A stretch of DNA of 64,000 nucleotides from Vicugna pacos (GCF_048564905.1 NC_133018.1:3720001-3784000), one strand, 5' to 3'. Counted from the first letter of the stretch, positions 1 to 12,779 are shown. Translations and numbers: made by a program. The notes: generated by a model from the sequence alone, not told the origin.

Positions 1-740
1 CATCATTGACCATTGGTTTTTTAATAGCATGTTTTCTAATCTCCATACTTTCCTTTTTTCTCCTTTGTTTCTCTGTAGTTGATTTCTTGTTTCATGGTGT
101 TGTGATCAGTAAAGATACTTGAGATAATTTCTATCTTCTTAAAATTGTTCCAGCTTCTTTTGTGCCCAAGTACATCATCAATCCTAGAAAAATGTTCCTT
201 GTGCACTTGAGAAGAATGTATATCTTATTTTTGGGGGTGTGTAATGCTCTTAAAATATCTACCAACTCTAATTTTTCTATTGTATCATTTAATTTCTCTG
301 TTGCCTTATTTATCTTCTGTCTGGAAGATCTGTCTATTCATGTTAATATGGTGTTAAAATCTCTCACAATGATATTAGTCTCATCAGTTTGCCCCTTTAT
401 CTCTCTTAGTCATTGTTTTAATTGGTTAGGTGCTCCGATCTTGGGTGCATATATATTAATGAGTGTAATATTCTCATCTTTTATTACTCTTTTAATCATT
501 ATAAGATGCCCTTCTTTATTTTTCTTTATGTGCATTATGTTAATGCCTATTTTGTCTGAAATGAGTACTGCTACACCTGCTTTTTAGGCTTTACCATTTG
601 CATGGAATATCCTTTTCCATCCTTTCACTCTCAATCTATATGTGTCCTTCTCACTTAAGTGGGTCTCTTGTATGCAGCATATAGAAGGTTCTTGCTTTAT
701 TAACCAGCCTGCCCCTCTATGTCTTTTTATTGGAGCATTT
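1..740 (-). repeat. 5'-truncated LINE-1 fragment (start of ORF2)
   Basis: This stretch reads in reverse as the endonuclease region of L1 ORF2. It follows the longer L1 further right, at about 48410-49150, nearly base for base. Similarity stops near 740, so the element is 5'-truncated there and its 3' part runs off the left edge of the window. Open frames on the plus strand here are antisense to L1 and are not genes. Confidence 0.85.
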
Positions 741-744
741 GAAA

Positions 745-2730
745 CAATGTTTCTGATTTAAAGAAAAGAAACAGCCAGCATTGTATTAAGTTGATCATCT
801 AAAGAAACATCTTCAACTTCATAAAGGATGTCTCACAAAACTTATAGCAAAATTCCCACTTAAAGGTAAAACTGCTTTAAATGCCAGGGTTCCCATACTT
901 ACTTTCCACTAGTCAAGATATTCCACAGATTTGAGCCAATGAAATGAGATGAGGGGGAACGAGTGTTAGGAATAATGAGATAAAGTTGCTCTTTGATGAT
1001 GATGGCTTAGTGTACTTAAGTAAAATTATCCCAAGACACTCAGTAGGAGGAGTATTGGAAATAATATGAGTGTTAAGAAAAAGGACCATAGAAGGATGAT
1101 AAGGGAAAGTCAGGTTTCCTCTGACACAGGTTATAACTACCCAGGATAGGAAACTGGTGAAATATTTACAAGTTCACTATAAATTCTCTTAAAACCCCTA
1201 GGAATAAACTTAACACAAAATGTGCAACATTCCCATGGACAAAACATAATGCACCTTGACTGAGGGACACAATAGAGAAAGACATCAATTCTCCTCAAAG
1301 GGCGCATCTATTCTATGAAATTACTAACACAGCACCAAAGGGATAATTCTAAAAAATTAGTAAACTGATTCTAAAGTCGAACAGTGACAATAATGACAGA
1401 CAACAGATGCAAATATTTTGAATCAGTAATAATGACAGGGTTGTTCTCTGCCAGGTACCGAAATAAACTGTGAAGCAAACATCATTTAAATGCGGTAGGA
1501 CGGCCATGGGAACTGATCATTAGATCAACAGAACCACAGAGAGGATGTGATATGTCATTGATTTAGGATTTGATAAAAACTGTGTTTATTTTCAACAAAT
1601 CCACGACGATTATCGCTTCCTTTGGAAAATATATAAGGTTATATTCCTGCCTATGCAAACGTGAACTCCAGGCAGAGATAAAACACAGCAGAGCAATGAC
1701 AGTGTCAGAATAAAACGGGAAAGAAAATCGAAAGAAAGATGCCTTTCCTGTGTTTGCCACAGATCACAGAAACAGCCAACCTGATATGTGAAAATTCAAA
1801 AGGCTTTATGGTGAAGACTTCAACAAGAATGGCATAAAACAGACCAGGGAATAATATTTATGCCACACGTTCTTAAAGAGGGGTTATATCCCTAATGGAT
1901 AAAGAGTTTCTATCAAAATTAAAGAAAATACAACCAATTGAATGAAAAAAAAAGGCAAAATTATGACCGGTTAATTCACAGAAGAAATAAAATCACCAAT
2001 AAAAAATATGAAAGGATAATAAGTTTCATGAATGATCAAACAAATAAACAACATACATATTTGTCCTCATTTTTGCCCATCAGATGCGCAAAATAACAAA
2101 AGGATCAGCCCTGCCACGGTGTTGGCAAGGATGCAGAGGTGCAGGCACCGTCATTCCCTCTAGTGAGTGGAAGCTGGAGCAGACTTTTGGGAGGACCACT
2201 GGTGCCACGTGTGAACATTTTAAAGCGTTTTCTCCGTGACCCAGCAATCCCACTGTTAGGCATCGTTCCTATGGAGATACTTCAGTGCACTTCACACACG
2301 TACAAAGCACATGCACATATATGACAGTTTCCACTGTAGCATCAGTTCTAATTCATATTTTTAAATGGAAACAACCTAAATGTCCATTACTTGGGGAATG
2401 ACTAGAGACATGCTGGTTCACCCAAACTGTGAAGTCTGACAAAGCCATGATGAAATTCTTATGGACTGATGGAGAAAATGTCAACAGATTGTTTGAAAAG
2501 CGAACTGCAGGCTACTGTACAGAGTAGGACTCCGTGTTGGAAAAATAAAATCCCAACACGGGTAGGATGTGGGGGGATGGTAACAGGAAATGCTGTTTTA
2601 TACACTTTTGTGCGTAATCTTTGTTTAAAAGCACATAGTACTCTTGTATTAAAAATTATTTCAGAAGATAAAAATGAAATATATTTTCTCATGAACATTT
2701 TCATAACTATAGAAAAATAAAGCAAAAATT
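745..2730 (+). repeat. Old LINE-1 remnant (end of ORF2 and 3' UTR)
   Basis: The start, about 815-890, resembles the L1 ORF2 stretch encoding reverse transcriptase. The part from about 1800 to 2480 carries degraded phrases typical of old mammalian L1 3' ends, such as a derivative of 'gacccagcaatcccact' near 2240 and 'aaatgtccatt' near 2378. It is A-rich and full of stops. It lies in the opposite orientation to the fragment at 1-740, so the two are separate insertions. The right edge near 2730 is approximate, and the subfamily cannot be named by eye. Confidence 0.55.
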
Positions 2731-5530
2731 AACACTAGGTGGATCCCCACCTGCCAGAGACACGCTGCTAAAATTTTTCTATATTTTCTGAATGGCTTTT
2801 GAAAATGCACACGTAATTTAAATACCCAATTACAGAAACATAATTTCGGAGGTTTGTGTAAGAGTCCATGTGTATTTAGCCCACCCTTCCTGCTGGGTAT
2901 TTGGGTTATTTCCATTTTTCTCCTGCCCTTAATAATGTTGAATTTCCGGTCTGGAGGCCTCTGGTTATGTCTTTGTAAATTACACAATTTAAGCAAATAT
3001 GCTTTTTAAAAAATGACTTCCTGCATTTTGCAAAAAAAATGTATATTTTCGACTTGTATAGACAGTCCGGGTCAGTGCCTGTTCCTCCCGTCAGCCCTTG
3101 GGCACCTCCACTTCACATCCCCTTGTTGAGTCCATCGGAGATCTTGGTACCTGGTCACCGTGGACCAGCCACTCCTCCATCCTCTAATCTGGCCTCACAC
3201 CAGTCTCTGATCTGCTGCCAAAACACGGATATGATTCTGAGAGTCCCCAACTTAAATCCCTCCATGACACCTGGACCCCAGCATAAAGGACCCCCGAGGT
3301 CTTTGCGAATCTCACGAAACTGGGTCATTCCTGCCGGCCTGTGCACTCCACTCTCCTCCTCAGCCCATGCAGCTCCCTTCACTGGGAGCTCCCATCACAG
3401 GTCAGAGCCCTGGGTCTGCAAGACCAGCTCAGGCACCCCCCTCCCATCTTACTGTTTCTAAAATCATCCAATAGTCCTGTACCTGGACCAGCCCCCCCTT
3501 GGGTCAGGCCTGGACCCAGGAAGCATTTAAGAGCCGTGCTGAGGAGCTGAGCTCCGTGGGGGAATCTGAGCCCAGCCTTGGCTGCCTTCTCTGGATGCCT
3601 TGCAGACCTGCTGCTCTCTTGGATCATTTTCTTAAAACAGAGGGAACAGTGGTGCCTGTTGACTCTTGGCATCTTACAGTGCTGGGTCTGCGCCCACGTG
3701 CGATGTGACGGACAGGTCGCCTCACCTCTCTGGACCTCTATTCCTGTCTGAAAGATGGGGATGAAAGCAGGATCTGCATTGTGGGGCTGCTGCCCCAAAA
3801 AGAATCAGTGCCTGCTGGGGAGGTCCTGGCCCTGCCTCCCTGCTTCTCACGTGCTCAGAGGACTGGTGCGGGGCAAGTGAGGCACTGGGCTTGGGGGCCA
3901 AATTTAAGGGGTGCCCCCAAAACTCAGTCATTGAAATAAATAATCTTTCAAATCAATGGTAAAAAATAAAAATCAATGCAAACAAATCCACACTTTACAA
4001 AACATCAACACTTTAAAGAAAGCCAGTGTCTGCTCAGCCCCCTTCTCTCCTGCTGATTTCCTTTCTCACTGCTCTCCCCTCTGGTCATCCATCCCTGGAT
4101 GTCCTCAAAGGAAACCACTCTCCCTCTGCACCACGGCTCGCTCTGCCCCTTACCTTTATCCCAGGCGCTGCAGGCTGGATGAACTCCGTGCCGAAGTCCC
4201 GCTCGCCATGGTGCTGCCGATGGGGGCAGGCGGCCAGGGGCAAACAACAGGCCAGCAGTGTTACAGGCCAGTGCTGGACGGGGCCAGGGCTCTGCCCCCT
4301 GGAGATCTCAAGGCCCGGCTGGCCTGTCCTGGCCTCTTTGGCCCTCAGGGTCAAAGGCAACTCCAGCCCAGCTGGAGGGAGGCCAGCAAGTGCCCCTGGT
4401 TTCTCTTGCCAACAGTGGCTGCCCCCATGCGCCCCAGTCGCGTGGCCCCTCCTCTGCCTGAGCTTTTTCTCTCCTGGCTCCTGGCACCCAGCCCCCTCCA
4501 GGGCCCACAGCCCTTACTCCTGGAGATCTCTCCCAGAGTGGCATGTACTAAGTGTTCCACTGTGTTGGGGATCCAGGGCTCAATTATCACACCAAAGCCC
4601 ATACCCAGCCCTGTCCCCCAGACCCCTGGTTCCGCACACCGGCCCCACTGATGTCTTTGTTCCACTAGGGCATCTCCAGATTTGGACTATCTCCGAGGGG
4701 CCCAGCCAGGCCGTGGAGGGTGACCAAGTGCCCAACAGAACAGGAGTTGCTGAGGCCTGAGGTCAGTGGGCTGGGGCTTCTCTTGTGACCAGTCCCCCGG
4801 GCTGGATCCCTGTAGCCTCCACTCTGGCCAGCAGAGACTGCCCTTCCTTGGCCAGGTTGGCAAAGCCTGGCCCGCACCCCTTCGTCAGCTCCTCACTCAG
4901 TTTCTTAGTCAGGAAGGGGTTCTGTGGGGTGGCGTCCTCTACCATTTGTTCAAGGAGTGATGTTGAAAGCAGCCAGACCTAGGTCACCTCTGGGCCTCAG
5001 TTTCCTTATCAGTTAACTGGGGGCGGTTCCTTTGCCACAGGGAGGCCACGAGGAATAAGGAGATCACATGTCTGCTAAGTCGGGGTCTGTTTTGAAGCCC
5101 AGGAATGGAATATGGGACACAGTGATGCAGTGATGGGAGGGTGCTGTTTATCCAACACTGACAGCGTAGCTGAGCGCCCAATGAGCTGATTTTTCTCTCC
5201 CATTAGAAGATGAGGTCACTGATGTTCAAGCAGATTCTGAACATTCTCGATGCAACACTGTCAAGAGGCCGGGCTCTCCCACATCTCCAGGGCATTCTTT
5301 GAGGTTGTGGCCTCTGTCTGGGTCCCGGTGCTGTCATGCTGCTGGGGTAGGGAGGATTCAGGGCTGCAGGCTGCACATTCCTGCTTGTCACAGCCAGCAC
5401 CTGCCCTCTCGCTTTCCAGTTGCTTTTCATCCCAAGAAGGTCTAATACATCCACTCAAGTCCAGTGGTTCATCCCTCCTGGTTTTCCATTTCAGCAGTTC
5501 TGAAAGAGGCCCTCCTACCCCACGCCTCCC
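2731..5530. other. Intergenic, no gene recognised
   Basis: This is GC-rich sequence from about 3040 onward. Overlapping open frames occur on both strands at 3956-4760, but they lack homology I recognise, conserved motifs or splice context, and they look like chance frames in GC-rich DNA. No V exon, RSS or octamer was seen. Confidence 0.6.
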
Positions 5531-8271
5531 AAAGTGACTTTCTTGGGAGGATTCTTTAAGAGTCATCTGGCCCGAGTTTTGACTCTCCTGCTACACCTGG
5601 TGGAAATCAGTCCAGCCCCTTTCATGGGACACGGTCACAGGCCAACAGCCGGGACTTCATTTCTCTCACGGGGATGAGGACCACTGTCTGTGGGTCTCAC
5701 AAGCAAAAGCACAGGTCGCCTCTGTTTGGACCATCTTCTCAAGGATGTCTGTGGTAAAGAACAACAATGGAAAGTAAAGGCAGTGTCTCCCTCTGGAGCA
5801 AAATATGCCGGAAAGTATCCTGCAGGCAGCATGAAATCCCAGACGGTCCCCAGGTCTGGACACTGATGGAGGAGAGGTGGAGGAAGACCTGAATTCGATG
5901 GTGGTGATCGTGGTCTGACCAAACTCAAGGAGCAGCTTTGGAAGAACCCCAAGCTACCAGGCCCCGAGCTGAGGCCTGGTCTTCACAACACACGCAGGTC
6001 CCTGGCCTTGGAGATGGGCCCGGTACTGAATAGTAACAGGGTGTGGGTGATGTAGCAGACATCATGGAGGGTACGGGGGTGCCCCTGACACAGTCCATTT
6101 TTCTCCTTACTGTAGTGCTTGGCCCACTCCAGCCTCAGGCCCAGGATCCTCACACCTTGTGGGCTTGGCAGGTCGTCTCCTCACACACACTGCTCAAGGC
6201 CCAGAAACTATGGTTACCCCTGGGAAAGCCCCAGGTCTTGGGGAGAAAAAGGGGCTGTCTGTAAGCTCAGTGATACCAGATATTCGCCCATACAGCTGTC
6301 CTGCATTGGGCCCCAGGGATTCCCTGGGCCCCCAGAGGCCCCTTCCATCAGTCCCACCCTCAGTGACCCACAGGCTTGGCGGATGGTTGGAGTCTGTGAA
6401 GAAATGAGAAAACTGCCCCCCCTTCTGCCCTGCTCCATGTCAGACCTTGGTCACATGTGAGCATTAGAGTCTGACTCAAAATCCTGCCTTGCCAAGTGCA
6501 CCTGGCCTTTTTGGAAGCATTAAGATTCTGCCCTGTTCAGCCTGTGCCGAGAGCTCCTAGGGCAGGTCCTAGATGCCCTACCCTGGTGTCCCAAGTCAGC
6601 TCAGGGCCAGGGAAAGTCCTATGTGTTTGAGAAAGGTTTCAGGATGACAGTGACTTGGCAGGAAAGGGGTGCTGGAGAGAATGAGGTCCCGGGACTAGGG
6701 CAAGAGATATAGGCAAATTCTACCAGAACCAGGTCTGAGAGACACGCAGCCATAATTTTACTTCAAGCTTAAAGGTAACAGTGGAGGAAGAAGAATTTAT
6801 GTCAGGGTGATAACCCTCACACACACACAGACACACTTAAGACCCAACTGGAGGGACAGACATCAGACCAGCAGTCCCAGAGGTAGAGCTGGAGGAAGGG
6901 CCGCCCCCAAAAGCACCTGGGGCAGCTATGGGAATGACTGAGCTGCTGGCTGCTGCGGTGGCGGGATGTTTACATCTCTATGTGCATTTATAAATACTCA
7001 CAAAGTGTTTCTAAATGTTGTGATTTTTAGTGTATGTAAATTATATCTTAGAAAAGAAGAAAAAGTGGAAGAAGATTCCAAGGAGCATAGTCACACTTAG
7101 AGATTGTGAACAAGTCTTGAGAAAGCAGAGGACACTCTCCCCAGAACAGGGAGGGAGGGAGCAGGTGTGGGCAGAGAGGGACCCTGGCTTCGAGGCTGTC
7201 CTTCCCAGCCCACCCTGGCCATCCTCTGTGGCCCTCTGTGGCCACGGCTCTGTGCAGGCAGCCCCCTCCCTGGCTGGTCACCATCTAAGAACAGAGGAAA
7301 CAGTCTTCACTGGTCCCCCTTCTCCATCCGTGTCCCATTCCCTGCACTCTGTCCCTCTGTCTGTCCATCAGACACTTCTGCAGACTTTCTTCCAGTCTGA
7401 ACACCACATGTCCTGGGGTATGCAGGTGGTGGGAGCATCATGGTGGTGGGTTTATTCTGTGCAGTTTTCCTGGCTCTTCCCTCCAGAGTAACGGGGCAGG
7501 ACCTGCCCCATGAGAGGGACCTGCAGGGGCATGTTTGGGACAAAGTGACTGCAAACCCTAGGAGAGAACAACCCTTTCCTGGAGTGGGGGGATGGGATGG
7601 GCTGGTCCTGTGTCCCCTGAGAGTCCAGTCAGACTCGGGTGACAGAGGTCCCTGCTGGACCGAACCCTAGGATCCTCTCTACTCCTGCTACCGTCCCCCA
7701 TCCATTATTCCCCGGGAGACCAGTGACCCTTCCCCTCATGCCCCCGTGAACCCATCCAGACCACAGGAAGCTCCTGGACTCTCTCTGTCAGCCCCCATCA
7801 CTGGGGGCCCTGCTGAGGTTCAGGATCCAGCCCTGAAATCAAACCCGATCCCAGTCAAGTCAGAGAACAGGATAAGTGTTATTGTTAAACTCAGCTAATC
7901 AACATGGACTCAGAGGAGAAAGTTGCTGGCTGTTCAATGGCTCAGATGAGCAGACAGATTCTTGGGTCGAATGCTGGAAAATCCGGTGACCACTTAAGGA
8001 AATGCTGAGGTAACTACCCTGGTAAGATGTGTCTCTGTTTGTTCTTCCATTCAAAACCTCTGTCCCCCATTCATATCCTGTTCAGCCAATCCCAGGACAC
8101 ACTGGTCCAGCCAGGCAATGTTTCACCCCTGATCCACCGTGTGCAGGGCTGCTTGGAGGGCAAATTGAGAGCAGCCTGGAAGACTCAGACCTGGAGGAAC
8201 CGGGCCAGACCTGTCACTGCTTTGACCACAGGCCTCCTGGGGCTGGAGGAGAGGGTGACACAGATGGAGGG
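5530..8271. repeat. Segmental duplication, copy A1 (sequence downstream of V1)
   Basis: This block matches 51013-54254 over most of its length. Shared stretches include 'gggaggattctttaagagtc' (5545 and 51018), 'gagacacgcagccataattt' (about 6739 and 52721) and the final approach to the RSS. Part of it (about 6840-8000) also matches 10985-11957. Between 6301 and 6420 the two main copies differ, and this copy carries a V-intron remnant there. No coding sequence was recognised inside. Confidence 0.8.
6300..6425 (-). pseudogene. Orphan remnant of an IGLV3-9-type leader intron
   Basis: About 125 bp match the leader intron of V4 (21857-21975) and V11 (58578-58695). Shared phrases include 'gccccagggattccctggg' and a stretch ending in a run of C. 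Neither a leader exon nor a V exon flanks it, and the matching sequence stops before the part that would lead to exon 1. It appears to be the residue of a V4/V11-type segment whose exons were lost, or a fragment moved by unequal exchange. Confidence 0.6.
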
Positions 8272-8310
8272 GGTTTGTGTCCCACTTCCCCATCTGCCTG
8301 TGTCACTGTG
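8272..8310 (-). promoter_or_regulatory. V1 recombination signal (23-RSS)
   Basis: Read on the minus strand: heptamer CACAGTG (8304-8310, perfect), 23-bp spacer, nonamer ACACAAACC (8272-8280). RAG1/2 would cut between the V end at 8311 and the heptamer. The nonamer differs from the consensus ACAAAAACC, but this form recurs in most IGLV3 segments of the window. Confidence 0.95.
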
Positions 8311-8789
8311 AGCATTATAACCACTGCTGTCCCATACCTGACAGTAATAGTCGGCCTCGTCCTCGGCCTGGGCCCCGCTGATGGTCAGGGTGGCTGTGTC
8401 CCCAGAGCTGGAGCCAGAGAACCGCTCAGGGATCCCTGAGGGCCTATTACTGTTACCATATATGACCTGCACAGGGGCCTGGCCTGGCTTCTGCTGGTAC
8501 CAGCTAGCATAATAACTTCCAAAGTTGCCTCCTTGGCAGGTGATCCTGGCCGTCTGTCCCAAGGACACGGACACCGCGGAGGGCTGAGTCAGTGCAGAAG
8601 AGGCCACATAACCTGCAGGAGAGGAGAGGAGAGTGAGGGTGAGGACCAGGGTCCCATTCCTTAGGACCATGCACCCTTCAGCATCTCATTGCTGAGCTGA
8701 TGTTGAGGGCCCAGCTGATCCCTGGGTACCCTGGGGGCAGCACCTGTGCAGAGAGAAAGGAGCGGGAGCAGGACGGGATTCCAGGCCAT
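8311..8789 (-). CDS. IGLV3: V1: immunoglobulin lambda variable segment, IGLV3 family, apparently functional
   Basis: This segment encodes the variable domain of a lambda light chain up to the start of CDR3. Exon 1 (8744-8789, 46 nt) encodes the leader [15 protein letters not shown] and ends at donor GTGCTG. The intron is 131 nt. Exon 2 (8311-8612) follows the acceptor CTGCAG and supplies GYVA, then a mature region starting [10 protein letters not shown]. Mature residues Cys22, Trp34 ([10 protein letters not shown]) and Cys87 (DEADYYC) are present, and the germline CDR3 reads [10 protein letters not shown]. No stop or frameshift was seen. An octamer lies 87 bp upstream of the ATG and a clean 23-RSS follows. 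The nearest human relative by eye is IGLV3-19. Its upstream flank matches those of V5 and V12, while its downstream flank matches that of V10. An open frame beginning at 8670 reads through the intron and is not the real start. Confidence 0.95.
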
Positions 8790-8875
8790 GGTGAAGGCGC
8801 CCTGAGCTCTGCCTCTGAGCCCATAGGTGGGGGTGGTGTCTCAAGGCCTCTCTTATCCTCAGAATGGACATCCTT

Positions 8876-8883
8876 ATGCAAAT
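8876..8883 (-). promoter_or_regulatory. V1 octamer promoter element
   Basis: A perfect ATTTGCAT on the minus strand, the light-chain orientation bound by Oct-1/Oct-2 with OCA-B. A TATA-like GATAAGAG follows about 20 bp downstream, before the leader ATG at 8789. Confidence 0.9.
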
Positions 8884-9230
8884 CTACTTCCTGGCCCTGT
8901 GTCCCTGGTGATCATCTCCCTGCTGAGCAGAGAGCATTTGGGCTCAATGGAGGATTTCGCTAGAGGCCCCACTCCCAGGCCCGGGCCCAGGTCCCAGAAG
9001 TGTCTCTGGTGCTGAGTGAGGAAGTGCTGCCCACTGCCCCCAGCACAGAGAGGCACACCTCAGTCTGGGCCTGGGCTTCCCCTCTGGGCCTGGGTGACAC
9101 AGTCATCCTGTCTAGGGCTGTGGGCATCACATGGGGGCTGGGCAGTGCTCAGAGCAGGTGCTGTGGGGACAGCAGTCACCACGCTGCTGTGAGAGGCCAT
9201 TATTCCAACACTCGAGAAAGTGAAGTGTAT
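8884..9230. repeat. V1 upstream flank shared with V5 and V12
   Basis: This sequence upstream of the octamer is nearly the same as 26666-27010 (V5) and 63396-63735 (V12), for example 'gtgctgagtgaggaagtgct' near 9009. It marks the three segments as products of one duplicated unit. No gene is visible. Confidence 0.75.
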
Positions 9231-10980
9231 CTTTTTCTTCTGAGGCACATTTGGGTCATTTATGTCATGGTGCCTGTTTTAGAGGAATCCACAGAAGAAG
9301 ATCACCAGGATGTGGGGTGACAGAGGAATCCTTTGATGACACTGGAAGCAGAGTTTGTAAAAGGAAAGTTTGAGAATTTGAATCTCACCAAAACTGGAAT
9401 CTTTTGGATTTCAAATATTTTAAATGAGGATAAAATAAATAAGTAATAGACACATAGAAAACTTTGCAAAGCACATATCGAACACACAGCTGGTGTTGAG
9501 ATTATTTTCAAAACTAAATGGTAAGAATTAACTGACAGAGTCTGTTTAAAGAATGAGCAAAATTAAGAGCAAGTATTTCATGGAAGAGGATGCAGAGATG
9601 GGAAACAGCTCATGGAAAGATTGGTATTAGTTGACATGAGAGTAATGTCGGTGCAGAAGCATCCGGAAAAACTGCACACCCTTCAGCATGAGTAAAGTGA
9701 AAAGTGGTGACAGCCCGGACACTGCAGGGCCATGGTCCACCGGGTCCCTCCTGCGACGCTGGTGGGATGGGAACTGGACCAGTCGCTCGGGAACAGTGGA
9801 AGCGTCTTCAAATCGTAAATTGCAGTTGGGTCCCTATGATCCAGCAACTGCTCTCCTGCCACTTTAGCTCAAGAAGTGACAGCTACTGTTCCCAGTGAGC
9901 CCTGTGCATGGCTGTTCAGAGTAGCTTCCACACAATAGCCCCCAAGGGAGACCGACCCGATGTCCTGCAGAGGAAGGCTGGGTCCCAGACGCTGTACCTG
10001 AATATTGGAACAGGACTCAGCCCTGAGAAGGAGGGGACTCCTAGAGCACACGGCAGTTTTGAGAAATCTGCAGGGGGTTATGCGGAGTGAAAGATGCCAA
10101 TTCCAAAAGCCTTCATTCTCTGAGTCTAGTTCTTATTTCTGCGTAGAACTTCTGAACAAAATTAGAAATGAAGAACTAGGCAGTGTTTGCGGGTTTAGGG
10201 GCAGGGAGGGAGCACGGGAGAAAGGAATTCGGTATTGTTATTAAGGTAAAACTCAAGGGTCCTTGAGGTAGTGGAACTGAGTTATTTCTTGACCTCGCTG
10301 TTAGATTTGAACCTACATACATGATAATATCACACAGGACTCAACACACACACACACACACTCACAAATTAGTACATGTAATACTGGGGAACTCTGAGCT
10401 TGAACTTTGGGCAATGGTTTGATCAAACACTTGACCAACAAGATATGAAGTTGACAAATAAGCCCTTAATTTATGTTCACCAGTGTAAGTCACTGAAGAA
10501 AATTAAAAACATGCGATGCCACGTGATGTGCGTGAGAATGACTTTGGTAAGAACCTAATATGCCCAGAGCTCAGGGGGTGGGCAGCAAGGGGAACTCTCC
10601 TCAGTGGCTGAGGACCACAAAAAGCAGCGTCAGGCCCCCACAATGGATAATAGTTTGCCAGAGTCTCAGACAGGCCCTCCTGTACCTGCCGTAGGAGCCA
10701 TCAATTCCATTCCCAGGTGCTTCCCTGAGTGAAATAAAAACTTACACCCACAAAGTACCTATAACAAGTGTTATAAAGGCTTTATGTGTAATTATCAAAG
10801 TGTGGACTCTCGATCCGACCCTAATTTTACAACTAGTGGAGGAGAAACAAAGTGTGATGTATCCATGCAGTGGAATCTACTCAGCAAGGGGCCTGCAGTG
10901 AACGATTAGCACCTAAAACTACACAGACGGATCTCATGCATTACACTGGGTGAAAGAAGCCAGAATCAAAGGGCAGCCAT
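9231..10980 (+). repeat. Old LINE-1 3' remnants
   Basis: Degraded L1 3'-end phrases are visible near 9755-9800 (a variant of 'tggtgggaatggaaactggt') and 9833-9860 (a variant of 'cctatgacccagcaattcc'). A second degraded stretch of similar type lies at about 10440-10990. There is a short CA run near 10345-10362. No gene is visible, and the edges and number of insertions are uncertain. Confidence 0.5.
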
Positions 10981-10984
10981 GGTG

Positions 10985-11957
10985 ACTGCATTTCTCTGAT
11001 GCTCTGACCAGGACCCAAGTATGGGGACAGACAGGAGACCAGTGGTCCCAGAGGAGGGGCTCGAAGAAATGCCATATTCATAGGCACCTGGGGAAATTAT
11101 GGGAATGACTGGGCTGCTGTCTGTTGTGGTAATGGGATGCTTACATCTCTATATGCATTCATAAATACTCAAAAAGTGTCTAAAAATTGTGATTTTTAGT
11201 GTATGTAAATTATAACTTAAAAAAGAAAAAAGAAACATTGGAAGATGACTCCCAAGAGCAAAGTCTCGCTTAGAGAGCAAATCCAGAGAAAGCAGAGGAT
11301 GCTCTCCCCAGAACAGGGAGGGAGGGAGGGAGCAGGTTTGGGCAGAGATGGACCAAGGTCTCCAAGGCTCTCCCAGCCGGCCCACCCTGGCCGTCCCTCT
11401 CTAGCCAAGGCTCTGTGCTGGCAGCCCCATCCCTGGCTGCTCTCCATCTAAGCACAGAGGGAATAGTCTTCATTGGACCCTCTTTTGCTTCCGTGTCCTC
11501 ACTCCCCGCAGTCTGTCCCTCTGTCTTTCAGAGACTCCTTCAGATTTTCTTACAGTTCTTAGCAGCACAGACGCCAGGGGTGTGGAGGTGCTGGGACTCG
11601 CATGGCAGTGGGTTTGTTACCTGATGGACCTGTGTCTCCTTAGAGGGCAGCCAGTCTCAGGTGACAGAGGTCTGTGCTGGACTGAGCCCCATGATCCTCT
11701 GTAGACCTGCTACCATCCCCTCCCTGACCATCCTTCCCAGGGAGACCCACCACCCCTCCCCTCGTTCCCACTTGGCCTCATCCATGCCACAGACAGCCCC
11801 CAGACTCTCCCTGTATATCTTCCATCACTGGGGGCCCTGCTGAGGTTCAGGATCCAGCCCTGAAATCCCACCTGATCCTGGTCATGTCAGGGCCCAGGAT
11901 CAGAGTTATTGGTCAACACAGATTCTCCCCTTGGACTCAGTGGTCTGGGTGCATGAA
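10985..11957. repeat. Copy A3 of the V-downstream flank, without its V segment
   Basis: This stretch matches 6840-8000 and 52830-53900, including 'ttttagtgtatgtaaatta' near 11190 and 'cttggactcagtggtctg' near 11932. In the other two copies a functional IGLV3 segment follows within about 300-400 bp. Here the similarity ends near 11957 and no IGLV3 exon follows, so the V appears to have been lost. Confidence 0.75.
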
Positions 11958-12779
11958 ATGTGCTTGTATTTCAAACTCCAGGATTGTTGTGTAGGAACCT
12001 CACATCCACACATCTCCCTTGCAAGTGCTTTTGATTGCATCACCCACAGGCTGAGACTTGGTGTGGGGCGACCATATTCTCCACATCAGCGTCCTTTGTT
12101 TCCCTACCAGTGATGTCCCAGGGCACGTGGTCCTGACCAGTCCTCGGAATGTCCTGTGGGCAGACATGGAGCCATTCTTGGCATCTCAAGCTGAGAATCT
12201 GCCCCAGTTGGAGAAGCCCAGCCTGGTCCACGTCTGTCTTGCACAGACCCCCACACTTGCCCTGACTCGCTGTAGGACACAGCTCTGTTCCCACCTCAGG
12301 CTCCAGGCTCCTGTCCTCCCTGCCCTGAGGCCACATGCTTCCTGCTGAGCCTCCAGTCATGACAGGACTCCCTCCCTTCTTCATGGGCACCGGAGTTGAG
12401 ACACACAATGTTCAGACATTCATTGTCACTTCTGGACCCCAAGATCCATGTTCCTTCCCTGAGAGATCCTACAGTTGGAGCATAGCACCTGATGGCTCTT
12501 GTGATTGGGGTCATCTCAGCCCAGCCCCCTGACTCAAGGTCATGTGCCCCTGGGCCTGTCTAGTCTCTACCAGCATCATTCCCACAGGCTTGGGGAGTAG
12601 GAAACAGAATGTTGTGTTGACAAAATCACCCAAAGTTTAATCTGTGCCTGCCTCTCCCAAGATGTGTGTTGTGGAGAGGGTGAGGGTGATGAGTTTGCAA
12701 GGACGAGACTCAAATTTCAGGGCCCTGTGCATGTGGGACAGGGAGCAACTCACCTTGGTCCCCATGGGGACCTGGAAGG
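11958..12779. other. Intergenic, no gene recognised
   Basis: Unique-looking sequence lies between the V-less flank copy and the V2 recombination signal. Open frames here have no recognisable features. Confidence 0.5.

Noticed and set aside
3956-4760. Two overlapping plus-strand open frames of over 230 codons
   Set aside because: Pro/Ser/Leu-rich composition typical of chance frames in GC-rich DNA, with open frames on the other strand too. No motif, no splice context, no paralogue in the duplicated blocks.
8613-8670. Met codons upstream of several V exons that open long frames (8670, 26438, 63383)
   Set aside because: These frames read through the leader intron or upstream sequence. The real start is the separate leader exon with the conserved MAW motif and GT donor.
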